Source of the DNA: Cyanidiococcus yangmingshanensis
Taxonomy: Eukaryota > Rhodophyta > Bangiophyceae > Cyanidiales > Cyanidiaceae
Reading direction: 5' to 3'
Assembly (NCBI GenBank): GCA_013995675.1
Contig: VWRR01000008.1
Span: 248,001 to 312,000 of the forward strand
Length of the DNA stretch: 64,000 nt
Shown here: piece by piece, positions 10,122-20,797 of the stretch
How the letters are laid out: each line of letters begins with the position of its first letter
Position numbering within the stretch: the stretch's first letter is position 1
Notes under the pieces: model-generated
What the model saw: only the letters and a program-made list of their open reading frames with translations
Databases searched by the model: none
Told to the model about the DNA's origin: nothing
Translations under genes and position numbers: made by a program

Positions 10122-10622
10122 TTACCGAGTTGGTTTGTTCTGTCGACTGCGTGTATCCAGCTTCATGTGGCTGCATCCTGAACGCAGCTGGTCAATGGTC
10201 TCTCTCTGCGTATGGGGTCTCACGGGTGTCGCCTCGGTGGGCACAACAGCGAGTCGATCTACTAGAATCCTTACGAAGCGCCCATCATTCCGAATAGATC
10301 TGAACAGCAGGGCATCGCGAGCGTCAGAGGCACCATGAAAGCGCTCATCGCCCAAATAGCCGAAAGCGTTTTGTCGAACATAGTCGTACAGAAGAGCTTC
10401 ATCACTTGTGCGCTTCTCGTTGACAACAAAGATGAAAGCGGAGCAAGCTATGGCCCGATATGAGAACACTGCGCATGCGACGCACAAACTTAGCACACTC
10501 GCATGAAAGGGCTCGGAATTTATCTCATGATCACATCGGCAACTTCTGAGGAATACCCTCATCTCTGCGTGGATGCATGCACAAATGATGGTGCCGAATA
10601 TTTTTTGGCCCTTTATGCGCAT
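10122..10622 (-). CDS. Hypothetical protein, weak
   Basis: A 166-codon frame from an ATG at 10622, between the convergent ends of arginine deiminase and YidD. It contains a hydrophobic, Cys-rich stretch (ASVLSLCVACAVFSYRAIACSAFIFVV) and no motif I recognise. Nothing contradicts it and nothing confirms it; comparison with a related genome would decide. Confidence 0.22.
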   Translation of the reverse strand: MRIKGQKIFGTIICACIHAEMRVFLRSCRCDHEINSEPFHASVLSLCVACAVFSYRAIACSAFIFVVNEKRTSDEALLYDYVRQNAFGYLGDERFHGASDARDALLFRSIRNDGRFVRILVDRLAVVPTEATPVRPHTQRETIDQLRSGCSHMKLDTRSRQNKPTR

Positions 10623-10739
10623 CAAAGTAACATCCCCTGCTCGATTTGAGAATATGGGTGACACAATGGCGGCTGCTCGGTTCAGGCAGCGGCCTACCGC
10701 GAACACAAATGTGCACCTACATGATTCACATCAAGTTGA

Positions 10740-11162
10740 CTACTCTGACAAGTTGACTCTTCGCGCCTCTTTTTCATCTTGGGAACGTGGTGGCACAACG
10801 CCCACGTATCGGTATCGTACGGGTGGCCACTGTGGCGGATCATATCCAGAGCCGCCAAAAGGGTTGCAACGCAGCACGCGCCAAGAAGCGAGCACAGCGC
10901 CCCGACAAACTCCGAATTTTTTCAACGCCTCGGCTGCGTACTCACTGCAGGTCGGTACAAAACGACATGCAGGCCTGATTCCAGGTGAGACGTAACGCTT
11001 GTATGCACGAATCGTTGACAGCAAAGCGTTTTTGACGAGGTCCTCGTGACTCTGGTGCCCGCGGAGAGACACCCACGTCGTGCAGCGACGCCTGGGCGCT
11101 CGTGCTACCGCAAGCGCTGGTCGGCGTTCCAAAACCACAGCTGAAGCTGAAAAACTAAACAT
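10740..11162 (-). CDS. yidD: YidD-type membrane protein insertion factor, probably plastid-targeted
   Basis: A 140-residue protein whose residues about 45-115 are a textbook YidD (DUF37) domain: [29 protein letters not shown], and [17 protein letters not shown]. In bacteria YidD helps YidC/Oxa1-family insertases place proteins in the membrane. The roughly 40-residue N-terminal extension is rich in Ala, Arg and Ser and lacks acidic residues, as in plastid transit peptides, which fits a cyanobacterial origin and a thylakoid or plastid-membrane role (inference). The start is a proper ATG. It lies between a doubtful frame and tRNA-Pro, with no partner gene nearby. Confidence 0.9.
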   Translation of the reverse strand: MFSFSASAVVLERRPALAVARAPRRRCTTWVSLRGHQSHEDLVKNALLSTIRAYKRYVSPGIRPACRFVPTCSEYAAEALKKFGVCRGAVLASWRVLRCNPFGGSGYDPPQWPPVRYRYVGVVPPRSQDEKEARRVNLSE

Positions 11163-11330
11163 ATGGGGTGAAGAAACCAGAACAGAACGATAGAAGCATC
11201 TTCAAAGAAACGCGAGGTTTCGCTGGCTACAATCATCGTTTTGTTGAACACGGCTTCCGGTGTGCAAATGACATTGCGAAAACGTAACAAAACCCTTTAT
11301 ATCCTGAATTATTCCTGCAATGAAACCAAC

Positions 11331-11425
11331 GGCGGCATGGGCTATGCACGACGCGTTCGTTCGCCCCTGTGGTATGCTGTGGACTTTGGGTGTCTGCGAC
11401 TCGGGTTCGATTCCCGATGCTGCCC
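11331..11425 (+). tRNA. tRNA-Pro (anticodon UGG) with an intron in the D-loop
   Basis: Acceptor strands GGCGGCA (11331-11337) and TGCTGCC (11418-11424) pair with one wobble. T-arm TCGGG-TTCGATT-CCCGA spans 11401-11417. The anticodon arm TGGAC/GTCTG (11380-11396) encloses the loop TTTGGGT with anticodon TGG at 11387-11389, as in eukaryotic tRNA-Pro. The D-arm is about 24 nt too long; removing 11345-11368 restores the tRNA-Pro D-arm GGCTA-GTGGTATGCT. The mature RNA would be about 71 nt. A TTTT terminator lies at 11428-11431. No anticodon-loop intron is present. Confidence 0.88.
11345..11368 (+). other. D-loop intron of tRNA-Pro(UGG)
   Basis: About 24 nt between TA (11343-11344) and GTGGTATG (11369-11376). 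Boundaries could shift by one base. The site matches the intron of the second tRNA-Pro at 45134-45152, although the two intron sequences differ. Confidence 0.75.
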
Positions 11426-12023
11426 TAGTTTTGCCGTTCCTAAGAACTGAACATGCAACCTATTCACCAATGAGGCGCTGTCGTCATTGACTATACGCGA
11501 GGTATGTCTCCGAGAGACGCCAACTGAGAGGCAAGGCGCGGTCATCGAGCGCTGTTCATCCATGACTCCGTTCGGGTCGCCTATGCTAGCTGCTTCACCT
11601 CTCCAATCGATCTATTCAGAAGCTGAGCACTCTCGGCCCAGTTTCCTCACGAGTCAACCGTTTGTGAGCGTTGCAGGACGACGGTGTTCCGAGCCAGACG
11701 ATACCAAGTGCGCGCCACGTGGTATGCTAGTTCGTTGGCGCACCCTATCAGCGTCAGCCATTGCTGCCACCCGCAACTTTACCAAGATGACTCATACTCG
11801 AGTCGCGGATATTAAGTTGCTCATTCTCGCTGAGGTAAACCAAGAAGTGATCAAATGAACCCGATTTGATCGAGAGAGCTCGGGCCAACGACTCGCCTAA
11901 CGTCGACTCTGTACACCCGTTTATGTTCTACAAGTACGAACAGCGCACATGCACTTGCACCCTTGGACAGGTCAGTGTTCAAACGAGGAAAAGAGGTCTC
12001 GTTTGCGCGAACGATGTCGCCGA
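11426..12023. other. Intergenic, no gene recognised
   Basis: Between tRNA-Pro (+) and the 3' end of the BTS-like gene (-). Only short frames without motifs. The T-run at 11428-11431 probably ends tRNA transcription. Confidence 0.4.
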
Positions 12024-15000
12024 CTATGCTGCCGGATCACGCCCAACGTGGAGGACCTGAGTATTATACGAATGACATTCAGGACATTTGTTGTAGAGAA
12101 AATGGAACTCGACCACGCTGCGGGTACTGCAGTCATTGCAAATAATGCGCGCCGGTATACCGCGATACTCCGGCGGCATGGGCTCATCCCTCAACTGGGC
12201 CTCAAAGTAGGCTGACATGTCCGCGAGCGATTTCTTGCAGACTGGACAACGATAGTCGGTCGAGGCATATCGGCGATAACAGGAGGCGTGCATAAGGTGG
12301 CCGCAGCGCAGAAATTTGATCGGATTCGTCGATGTGAAGAGATATTCGCCGCATACTGGGCAATCCGATTCCAGGCTATGTTCGACACAACGATGATTTT
12401 TTGCATTTGCTGTCGACATGCAGGCATTGCATTTCATGCAATGGAAGTAGTCGATTCCAAGACCCTTACCCACACGGCATACATTACAGTAGCCGCAGTG
12501 ATAAATGTCGCGATTCGGCGCGTCATCATACAGCTTGCAGATGAGGCAGACGTAACGAGCGAAGCGTTCGTGGCACGAGCAGCAGGATTCAGCGGGCGCC
12601 TGCTCCGTGAGACAACGCATGCAGAGGATTCGTTCCACGGCGTAGCGATCCATCACGTGATGGTTCACCTCATCGTGGCACAATCGGCAGGTGTAGTATA
12701 TTTGGCAGCAAGGGGCGAGTAGTCGACAGGCCCGAGCGTAGTGGCGACAACCGAGCGCGTCGCCGGTGTCGCCAGCTTGAGATCGTGGCCGATAGGTGCG
12801 ATACACCCCACGTTCCTCTGAATTCATTGGCAAAGTTTGCGTTGATTCGGATGGATGCTCAGCGTCTGGACTCGTCTGCTCCAGAGTCGCACCAGGCGAT
12901 GAGACACCTGACAGGACGCTCGATGATGATTGCACACTTAAATGTCGACGACGCCATTGCGAAATCATGACATTCTGCATCAGCAGCGTTCGCTCGCGCT
13001 CCGACAGCGTCTCATCTCGAGCGATCGCTCGAACGGCTCGCTCGACATCACCCATGGCTCGACGAATGTAGCCCTCGGCTGCGGCCTCGTACCGCTGCTG
13101 ATCGATAGTGTCCGAGACGCACGCTGCTGCCGCTGCGGGTCTCTTCAGGGCATTTGCTGATTCAGTTGGACGCGAACCTGCGACGAGCTCATCAAAACCC
13201 TTAAACCATGTCCGCAGCCATTGCTCGAACATTGTCGAGCGCGTGATGGTCAAAATGTGCTGCATCATGTTGGCACTCTCATGGCGACTGAGGACGCGCA
13301 CCAACCATGGTAGCAACTCGCGCATGCGCGAGGCCGGGATCTGACCGAAAACCTGGCCCACAATTTCCGTCTGCTCTTCCAGCGAAAATTTCTCTGCCAG
13401 CATCGGCCACAGAACCATCTCCTCGCGTTCGAGATGATGCATCAGGTCGACTCGCAAGGCCCGAACGATACCTCGCAGTTTTTGTACGTGAGCGCGGGTC
13501 TCTGCCATCGTCCCTGCACACTGAATGTCCATGAGCGTCTGGGACAAGGCATGGAACAGCTGTTGCTCGCAATGATGGTCGTTCTCGTACTCCTCAACGA
13601 CGCCATGAACCCGTTCCGCAAGTGAGGGCAGCACGACACGATCCTCTGCGTTTGAGTGATCCCTGACCATGAGCTCTAGAAACGCAAATCGCTCTCCGAG
13701 ACTCGTCACGTGTCGCGGATTCAGGGATTCCGGGTCCAGCTGCAATGCTGTGTCCGCCAAGGCCTGCAAATCTACCCGAATCGCTTTGTGCACCCGCATA
13801 ATTTCTGCTAAAGGCCCAGAATAGAGCGAATTCGCAGCTTCGTCTCTGTTTTCAACGAGTATTTCGGGCACTCGTCGGGCTAGTTCATGCCAGTTGCGAC
13901 CATCCAAGACACCTATGTTCACTGATTTGGCGACAAAGCACATGAGTCGCTCAAACTCCAATTTTGACATAGGACCGCAGCAGATTGCGAACCAACTTTT
14001 CCTGTTCGGCAACCGGCAGAGAGCCCAGCAACCATGGCATCATCACTCCAAGCGTATCTTCTGGAATTCGTCGCATCACTTCTCGCACCAGTCGATCCTG
14101 CTCATGTACCGGATAACTGCATTCAAGGCGTGGTAACAGTCGTGACTCCTCACTCGCCATATGCCGGATGAGATGACCACACAGGCCCCGAATACGGGTT
14201 CTTATTTTGGTCATGAGAGGCCGACGAGCTATTTTCTCCGTCTTGGACAAAGTATCCAGGTCATCGAGCAGCTCGGCGAATTTGGTATCCTCCGAGTCAT
14301 GGTCATCATGAATAAATTCAACCAGGTCTTGGTCTTCTTTGCAGAGTTCGGGTAGGAATACCGCATCTTCGCCTTGTGAATGAACCGCATGCACCGTCCG
14401 GAGAAAGCACAGCTGCTTGGAGAGTGCCCGCACCTGCAGGTCATCCATTGGATCTAAATCCTCCACTGCCTGTTGCAGTTCGTCCAGTGCCTTTCGAAGA
14501 GCCATATGAATGTGCCGAATCTCCATGAGTGGCTGCAACTGTGACTCTGCTGCCTGCTCCAGACCAGGTACTTGCGCACTCAGCGCCCTGAACTCTTCAC
14601 GTGACATGTCCTGGGCAACATGACCAGCAATACGGGCAAATTCTTCCTTCGATGCGTACTGCTCCAACAGGGAGAGGAATCTACAACGGTCGTCTACCGA
14701 CGTCGATTCGCGTAGTGATTTCAGAACTAGACGCGTCTGCATCTCCTCTGGCATCGCAAAAATCACTTTCACGAGCAGTTGACCTTGTTCCTCCTGATCA
14801 AGACAAGCACTGTCCCAGAAAAACGGACTCATCGTTTCCTCCTCGGCGCTCAAGTGGAGGTCAATAGAGTCCCGGAGGTGTTCCCACTGAGCGCGCAACG
14901 GCCACGTTGTCGATTCCCGCAAGTGCCGCTCCAGAGACTCCATAACCTCCTGCAACTCTAAAAACTTGGTCGACTCATGACACACAACTTCCTCTTTTTG

Positions 15001-15363
15001 TTCCAGCACGCGGCATCCTTTCCGGATGAGTACAGGAAGCAGGACGCTGTCTTCGGAGGCACAGTGATGCTTCAGCATATGGCGTAGCGACTCGAGTCGA
15101 GCTACGAGCTCCTCCCGCTCCTGCTCATTGACTAAACCACCCGGAGCCAACGTTTCAAAAAGTACCAAAAGCTGTTCTAGGTCCCGACGAATCGCCCGGT
15201 GAAAGTGGAAGAGGTGTAACAGCGGGGGTGTCTTGAATTGCGTCACCTCGCCAACCCGGCCGCGCTTGTGAGTACTAACAACGGACGACTTGTCGCATCC
15301 GGCTGCCCCAAGGTGCCATCTGCGCTTTCGCTCCAGATCGATAGCCCGTTTGGCCCTGTTCAT
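12024..15363 (-). CDS. BTS: BRUTUS-like hemerythrin, CHY and RING zinc-finger ubiquitin ligase (one frame break)
   Basis: Iron-sensing E3 ligase of the BRUTUS/HRZ family, about 1,110 residues. Three hemerythrin-like domains are visible with their His/Glu ligands (HFHRAIRRDLE...KHHCASED; RHIHMALRKAL...HAVHSQGEDAVFLPE; MRVHKAIRVDL...RDHSNAEDRVVLP). They are followed by a CHY finger (CRHYARACRLLAPCC), a CTCHY segment, a RING (CPVCGEYLF...RCGHLMHASCY...YRCPVCKK) and a C-terminal zinc ribbon (CNDC...KCPECHSYN). In plants these proteins bind iron through hemerythrin domains and degrade transcription factors of the iron response. The frame changes once, near 13970, between hemerythrin domains 2 and 3; dropping one T gives NLLRS-MSKLEFERLM. 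The alternative is two overlapping genes (13951-15363 and an ATG at 13970), which the family's layout makes less likely. The start ATG at 15363 is good. Confidence 0.88.
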
Positions 15364-17149
15364 GTGTGGTTTTCACCCGGTTTGGCACAGTAACCGCGAG
15401 GTGTACAACCTCGAGGAGCAGCCGTTGCGGAGCGAGCCCAGCGCTATGAATCGCCCACTCCGTTATCGTCTCTGGAGCACGCGCGCAACGTAGCCGGCAC
15501 TGAACCAGCAGACTGACCCGGCAGGTAGGCTACTCACTGAATCGTCCTCCTTCAGGGTATGGAAGTGACCATTGATCTACATATTGACTGTTTTATCTAG
15601 TGAACGTTTTGTTGAATTCCAATGAAAAACTGCGTTCTGTTCTTTGGGGAGCACTGCAGTACTGCGGGGGGTGCTCCCGGCCAGGCGCGTTGCTCACTTG
15701 TGCGCTGGAGGCATCGAGGACCCGTGAAGTGCCCGAAAGTGGGCACACGTTCAAAATTGGTTCAATTTCCGGGCGGTTATTGACGGTGATGTTGGGGTGC
15801 GAACAGTAGCGGCCCCGATCACGTTCGGTGATGGTGTCCTCGCTGGGCCGGAAATAGCGACGTTGCGAGCGTTTGTAGTTAATGCAGAAAAAGGACTGAA
15901 GACGGGTGGTATCCTGAACAAGCGAGAAATTGACGTCTCGTGCTCTACTCGTCTGAAGTCGTCGCTCAAGCAACAGCCGTATTCTCTTATATGGTTGACG
16001 GATGCGAGGACCGCGATACGTAACGGCGCCTCGCGCTGCGATTCTCTTGAACTGCTTTGATACAAGGCGCTGTTCTTTGGCTCGCTCGGACTGCTTTGTA
16101 TAGGAGAGGTATCGCTCATCCAGACATGGATGCGTGATCGAGAAGGCCTCTGTGCTCCATTGGTTGGGACGCCTCCCAGCGGAGGCACCGTCTTTGCCCT
16201 CGTCCCTGCACAGATTCATTTCAGGAAAAGTCGCCAACGTCGTGCGAAGCCTCCAATGACATCATGTTTCGTTCATATCATGGCTGGTTCCTTGGAGCCA
16301 GTGCCAGCAGATACTGGCTCAAGGTGTTCACTCTGTGTACCAAAAAGATGCATCGCTGGAAACCGATTCAAACAACCAGTCCTCGCAGCGAGAAGCACGA
16401 TTCCGTGGCGGTTCCGTGGTCTCGTAGCGGTCAGGGACGCGGTCATATTGTGATGCACCAACAAGGGCTCGTGTTGGCATCACATCTCATCTGGATGAAA
16501 GGAAGCCTGCGCTTGCCCATCGACTGACTCGGTTGCGACATGGCCACGTTGGGAATCGGCGTCTCTTCAGTGTGCTCAAGAAACCTGGCAGACATTGCCA
16601 CTTTATCCACTTATGATCAGCAGTTTAACTTTTCAGTGATGCGCAGAGGAAGTAAATTGCAATGCAGCCGTTCAGGTTGCTGATGGTGGGGAAAGACGAC
16701 GCCCAACGTCCCGGGTCGTTGGATTGCTCATCCGAAACGTCTCAACCAGTCACACGCTTGGCATAGAATTCCGCGTCCACGTGTTGCTTGGTCGAGCCCA
16801 TGTTTTGGTATGATGCGATTCGCTCGTATCGACTCAGCATCCTCTATGAATGCACGCATCACATGCTTAGAAGTGTTCTATCACAAGCATGCGTGTCAGG
16901 ATCAATGACGTGGTCGCGGAAACGGCGCTAGTTAGCGGGCTTCATAGTTTGCTTACTGCGAAGCAGAGTGCATCAGACGAAACCGTAAAAATATCTTCGA
17001 ATGAGAACACCAGAGCAGGACCCATACACCGATGAACGCGACCGCCGTCATACATATGGAGCCTGAGCGTTTCAAACCCATCCCGAAACAACGGTCACCC
17101 AATCTGCTTCGATTCCCACAGTCTCATCCTGAATGGAATGATTGGGGCC
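15364..17149. other. Intergenic, 1.8 kb without a convincing gene
   Basis: The longest frame, on the minus strand at 15593-16219, has Arg/Ser-rich composition and no motif, and overlaps other equally long frames. No tRNA arm, repeat or homopolymer was noticed. Likely regulatory or non-coding RNA space. Confidence 0.35.
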
Positions 17150-17884
17150 TCATCGCGTCACAGTCTCATCAGTAGCCTCTGTATCTGTTCGATCCAATCG
17201 CTGCAACTCGGCGTCGCTCACCTGAACGAGCTCCGCGCACGCTCCGTGATACTCGTAAAATTCTGAAAGAATAACACAGGCCGATTCTGCGTCAATCTCG
17301 CGTTCGATACGCTTTCGTGAGTGGATCTCATTCGCCTCGAGATTCGCTAGAGCCTGCTGCGTAGAGAAACGTTCATCCCAGAGGTACACCGGAAGCGTTG
17401 TCGCTTTCGCAAGACACTTGGCAAACACTCGAGTCTCGCGGCTCTGTACGCTTTCCATACCATCGCTATGAAGCGGCAAGCCAACAACAATCTGGTCCGC
17501 GGCCTCCCTGCACGCTATCTCCAGAATCCGTTCAATGAGCTTTACAGGAAAAACGTCAGCAGCTTTCTTTTTTCCACGCTCAGACACCTTTACCCTTCTC
17601 GAGCCTTGATCGTCGGGCACTCGGTGCGCATTCGGAAGGCAACCAAGCGGACGTGGTGCAAACCCTACCGATACCGCAACACCTACCCGCCGAAAACCGT
17701 AATCGAGGCCAAGCGAACGTCTGCCTATCTCAGCAATATTCGCTGATGACAAGAGCCACAGCCCTGAAACAAAACATAAATCGTACCGATTGTTGCGTCT
17801 CATCGGGTGCGTCAACGAAGCTTTGCGCCAGAGTAAACAAAACGACCAGCGAGAACGTGAACACTCGAGGCCAGGTGTTCGCAT
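17150..17884 (-). CDS. ruvX: YqgF/RuvX-like RNase H-fold nuclease, probably plastid
   Basis: Homologue of bacterial YqgF (RuvX), involved in pre-16S rRNA 5' end maturation and proposed as a Holliday-junction resolvase. Signatures: SLGLDYGFRRVGVAVS with the first metal-binding Asp, IVVGLPLHSDGMES, YLWDERFSTQQA with the conserved Asp-Glu-Arg-x-Ser-Thr, and IDAESACVILSEF. The start at 17884 is the first ATG (an in-frame TTG at 17899 is ignored). About 60 residues precede the domain, with Arg/Ser and a hydrophobic patch, suggesting organelle import. A Lys/Arg-rich insert of about 15 residues follows the first block. Upstream on the other strand is the 43-bp repeat and asparagine synthetase. Confidence 0.88.
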   Translation of the reverse strand: MRTPGLECSRSRWSFCLLWRKASLTHPMRRNNRYDLCFVSGLWLLSSANIAEIGRRSLGLDYGFRRVGVAVSVGFAPRPLGCLPNAHRVPDDQGSRRVKVSERGKKKAADVFPVKLIERILEIACREAADQIVVGLPLHSDGMESVQSRETRVFAKCLAKATTLPVYLWDERFSTQQALANLEANEIHSRKRIEREIDAESACVILSEFYEYHGACAELVQVSDAELQRLDRTDTEATDETVTR

Positions 17885-18100
17885 GCAAACACCCCTCAAA
17901 ATATTCTCTAGCTCTCGAGCAAATAGCCAGCGAACAAGCCCTTACGATAGCTGTGTATCCATCGACTGGAAAGATACTGTGCCCAGCATGCTGCTGTCAG
18001 CGTTCCCGAGCGCGCACTTCACCGTCGGCCGCTGATCGACCGGGACGCATCGCCATTGAACAAGCAACAAATTTGTCGCATTCATGATCGTTGTCTTGAC

Positions 18101-18310
18101 TCATCAAATCGAATGGGCGAATGAATTCAGATGATAGCGTCTTGACTCATCGAATCGAATGAATAAATCGTCGACATCTTCACCTCCTGATCAAATCGAA
18201 TGAATGAACGAACGAGTTCAGATGATAGCGACTCATCAAATCGAATGAATACATCATCGATGCCTTTCCGATCAAATCGAATGAGCGAACGAATTCAGAT
18301 GATCGCCATC
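18101..18310. repeat. 43-bp tandem repeat, about 4.5 copies
   Basis: The core TCAAATCGAATGAATGAACG recurs, with variation, at about 18104, 18148, 18191, 18234 and 18272, spaced 44, 43, 43 and 38 bp. Alternate copies are more alike (those with GAATTCAGATGATAGCG), so a two-unit duplication of about 86 bp probably happened. A CGG microsatellite follows at about 18359-18383. The array lies about 330 bp upstream of the asparagine synthetase start. Confidence 0.85.
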
Positions 18311-18633
18311 GACAGCCGCCTCAGCGCCGACGCTCGTTGGATGACGACGGCGCTCGTACGGCGGCGGCGGCGGCGGCGTCGGCCGGAATACAACGACGCT
18401 CGCCTATACTCATCGCACGAGGCTGGGACAACTACTCGAGCGTTGAGTAGTTTGCGAGTCGTTTCCGTCTCGGCCAATAGCTGAGATCCAGTTGACAGAC
18501 TTTGGTTGCACGGGGTTTTCAGGTTATTGTTGACCTGACGTGCGATTCCAGGGTTGGTGCGTCGTCGCTGCCGAGGCAAGGACAACGTTGCGCACCGACC
18601 GTTGTGCGCAGGTGCCTGGTGCGTTCCCGGGTC

Positions 18634-20409
18634 ATGTGTGGCATTTTTGCAATCATTGGCGGTGGCCAACGTTCTGAAGCCGAATTGCGTCAAATAACGC
18701 AGGAATGTACGGAGAAGCTGCAGCATCGGGGCCCTGATGAGTTCACAACCGAGCTAGCAGGTGACGGTTGGGTGGCGCTGGGCTTTGCGCGGCTGGCGAT
18801 CAACGACCCGGCACACGGGCACCAGCCGATGCGCAACGACGCATCCACGGTTTTCGCGATAACCAATGGGGAAATCTATAACCATGAGGAGATTCGTCGA
18901 GATGTTTTGGGGAACCGGCCGCTTCATTCACACTCCGACTGCGAGGTCATTATTCCACTCTATGAGACGCTGATACGAGAGCGCGTCTCATGGGATGCAT
19001 CGCAGGGTCCTCAGGCGCTTATGGAAGAAATCAAGCCACTTGCAAAGGAGCTGTACGACACGCTGCGCGGTGTGTTTGCCAGTGTCTTGGTCGACCTCGA
19101 CCGAGGTATCTATGTGGCAGCCCGTGATCCGATAGGTGTCCGAGGGATGTTCGTTGGTGCCTCGTCGGACGGCGCTGTCTGGATTGCCTCAGAAGCAAAG
19201 GCGCTCGTTGCACATTGTGATCGTGTCGAGGCATTCAAACCTGGGACCCTGATTGTTGGTTGTCGCGACCAGGAACGGGCGACAGCGTTCTCGTTTGAGC
19301 CGTGGTATGTTCCGCGCTTTCTCGTCGACGACGCATGGACGCCAACTGAACCCGCTGATCTGAAGCTGCTGCACGACACCTTCGAACTGGCGGTGCGACG
19401 TCGATTGATGGCTGATGTGCCAGTGGGGGTCTTCATCAGCGGCGGTTTGGACTCCAGTCTTGTGGCATCGGTGGCGAAACGCTTCTTGGCTCCGGAATAT
19501 GTCTTTCATTCGTTCGCGTGCGGTTTGGCGGGTTCACCGGATCTCATAGCAGCTCGGCGGGTGGCGGAATTTGTCGGCACAGAGCACCACGAACTCATAT
19601 TCACGGTCGAGGAGGGCATCGCCGCGCTTGATCGGGTGATCTATCATCTCGAGACGTACGATGTGACGACGATCCGCGCATCCACACCGATGTACTTGCT
19701 CTCCAAACTCGTCAAACAATACGTCAAAGTCATTTTAAGTGGAGAGGGTGCGGATGAAGTCCTCGGTGGATATCTCTATTTCCACAACGCGCCCTCGGCT
19801 GCTGAATTCCAAAGAGAGACAGTTCGCCGGTTGCGGTTGCTGTACACTGCGGACGTATTACGTGGCGACCGAAGCACTGCGGCCCATTGTCTAGAGCTTC
19901 GTGTTCCTTTCCTCGACCGAGATTATCTCGATGTTGCCATGGCCGTTGACCCCCACGAGAAGATGTGCATTCCGGGTAAGCGCAGGGAGAAATGGCTCAT
20001 GCGAGCTGCCTTCGATGAGAAAATAGGTCCAACACGAATTCGCTACCTCCCAGACGATATTCTCTGGCGACAGAAGGAGCAGTTCAGCGACGGCGTTGGC
20101 TATAACTGGATCGATGGTCTGAAAACGTTTTGCGAGACCCAAATCTCTGACGAGGACCTTAAGCGCGCGCCAGAACGCTTCCCGTATGATCCACCGCTAA
20201 CCAAAGAAGCCTACTACTATCGACTCATTTTCGAAAAGCATTACGGAAGCTATCCATCGGCACAGAGCTTACGTGCGTGCGTCCACAAATGGATCCCGTT
20301 GTGGTCTGACTCAACGGACCCGAGTGGACGCGCCCAGCGCGTGCACCAGTCCCACACGGTCCAGAGTTGTTCTCCGAAATTCATGGACAAGAACGAGCGA
20401 ATGAATTAA
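18634..20409 (+). CDS. ASN1: Asparagine synthetase (glutamine-hydrolysing)
   Basis: Makes asparagine from aspartate, glutamine and ATP. The start at 18634 is fixed by chemistry: after removal of Met the catalytic Cys is N-terminal (MCGIFAIIGG), although the frame is open upstream. The 591-residue protein has the class II glutaminase domain (LQHRGPDEF, FARLAINDP, ITNGEIYNH, DPIGVRGMF) and the ATP-pyrophosphatase domain with the PP-loop GVFISGGLDSSLVAS, then LSGEGADEVLGGY and LELRVPFLDRDYLD. Length is close to plant and bacterial AsnB. No frame breaks. Confidence 0.97.
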   Translation: MCGIFAIIGGGQRSEAELRQITQECTEKLQHRGPDEFTTELAGDGWVALGFARLAINDPAHGHQPMRNDASTVFAITNGEIYNHEEIRRDVLGNRPLHSHSDCEVIIPLYETLIRERVSWDASQGPQALMEEIKPLAKELYDTLRGVFASVLVDLDRGIYVAARDPIGVRGMFVGASSDGAVWIASEAKALVAHCDRVEAFKPGTLIVGCRDQERATAFSFEPWYVPRFLVDDAWTPTEPADLKLLHDTFELAVRRRLMADVPVGVFISGGLDSSLVASVAKRFLAPEYVFHSFACGLAGSPDLIAARRVAEFVGTEHHELIFTVEEGIAALDRVIYHLETYDVTTIRASTPMYLLSKLVKQYVKVILSGEGADEVLGGYLYFHNAPSAAEFQRETVRRLRLLYTADVLRGDRSTAAHCLELRVPFLDRDYLDVAMAVDPHEKMCIPGKRREKWLMRAAFDEKIGPTRIRYLPDDILWRQKEQFSDGVGYNWIDGLKTFCETQISDEDLKRAPERFPYDPPLTKEAYYYRLIFEKHYGSYPSAQSLRACVHKWIPLWSDSTDPSGRAQRVHQSHTVQSCSPKFMDKNERMN

Positions 20410-20797
20410 ACACTTGAGGCGTACAGAAACGAAACTGGCGGTACCCGCTTCGTAGCAACTGCGAAAACCTGCGTATCAGATGCCGCAAACACGAAGCAAT
20501 GTCTAGCGGACATCGAAGATGATTGAAACACGACCACCTGATCGTTATAGACAAGGCCCACAATGTCTGACACAACTAGCGAGCGTGCTGAAACTGGACG
20601 ATTATAAAACGTTTTTGGGAACATAATCGCTAAAGAGTACCTTGGAGTCATCGCCGCTCGGCGTGAGCATGTCACATTGCTGTCTGCTCTGTTACCGCAA
20701 AGTTCATTGGAATCATCCAGCAGGCATCCGTGTTTCATGGTTCCATGGAGAATAAACTTACCGAAGCTGTGTTCAAAGAAACGTAGCGGGAGTTGCG
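20410..20797. other. Convergent intergenic region
   Basis: Between the ends of asparagine synthetase and ITPase. A minus-strand frame (20406-20738, 110 codons, ATG) spans it but overlaps the asparagine synthetase stop and shows no motif; probably chance. Confidence 0.4.

Noticed and set aside
12024-15363. Small spliceosomal introns as the cause of the frame changes
   Set aside because: At the junctions I examined (BTS-like, F-box/LRR, PSY, GAPDH copy 1, MRS2, TFB2) dropping or adding one base restores the family sequence directly, leaving no room for an intron.
15593-16219. Roughly 208-codon minus-strand frame
   Set aside because: No motif, low hydrophobic content, and equal-sized overlapping frames on both strands.
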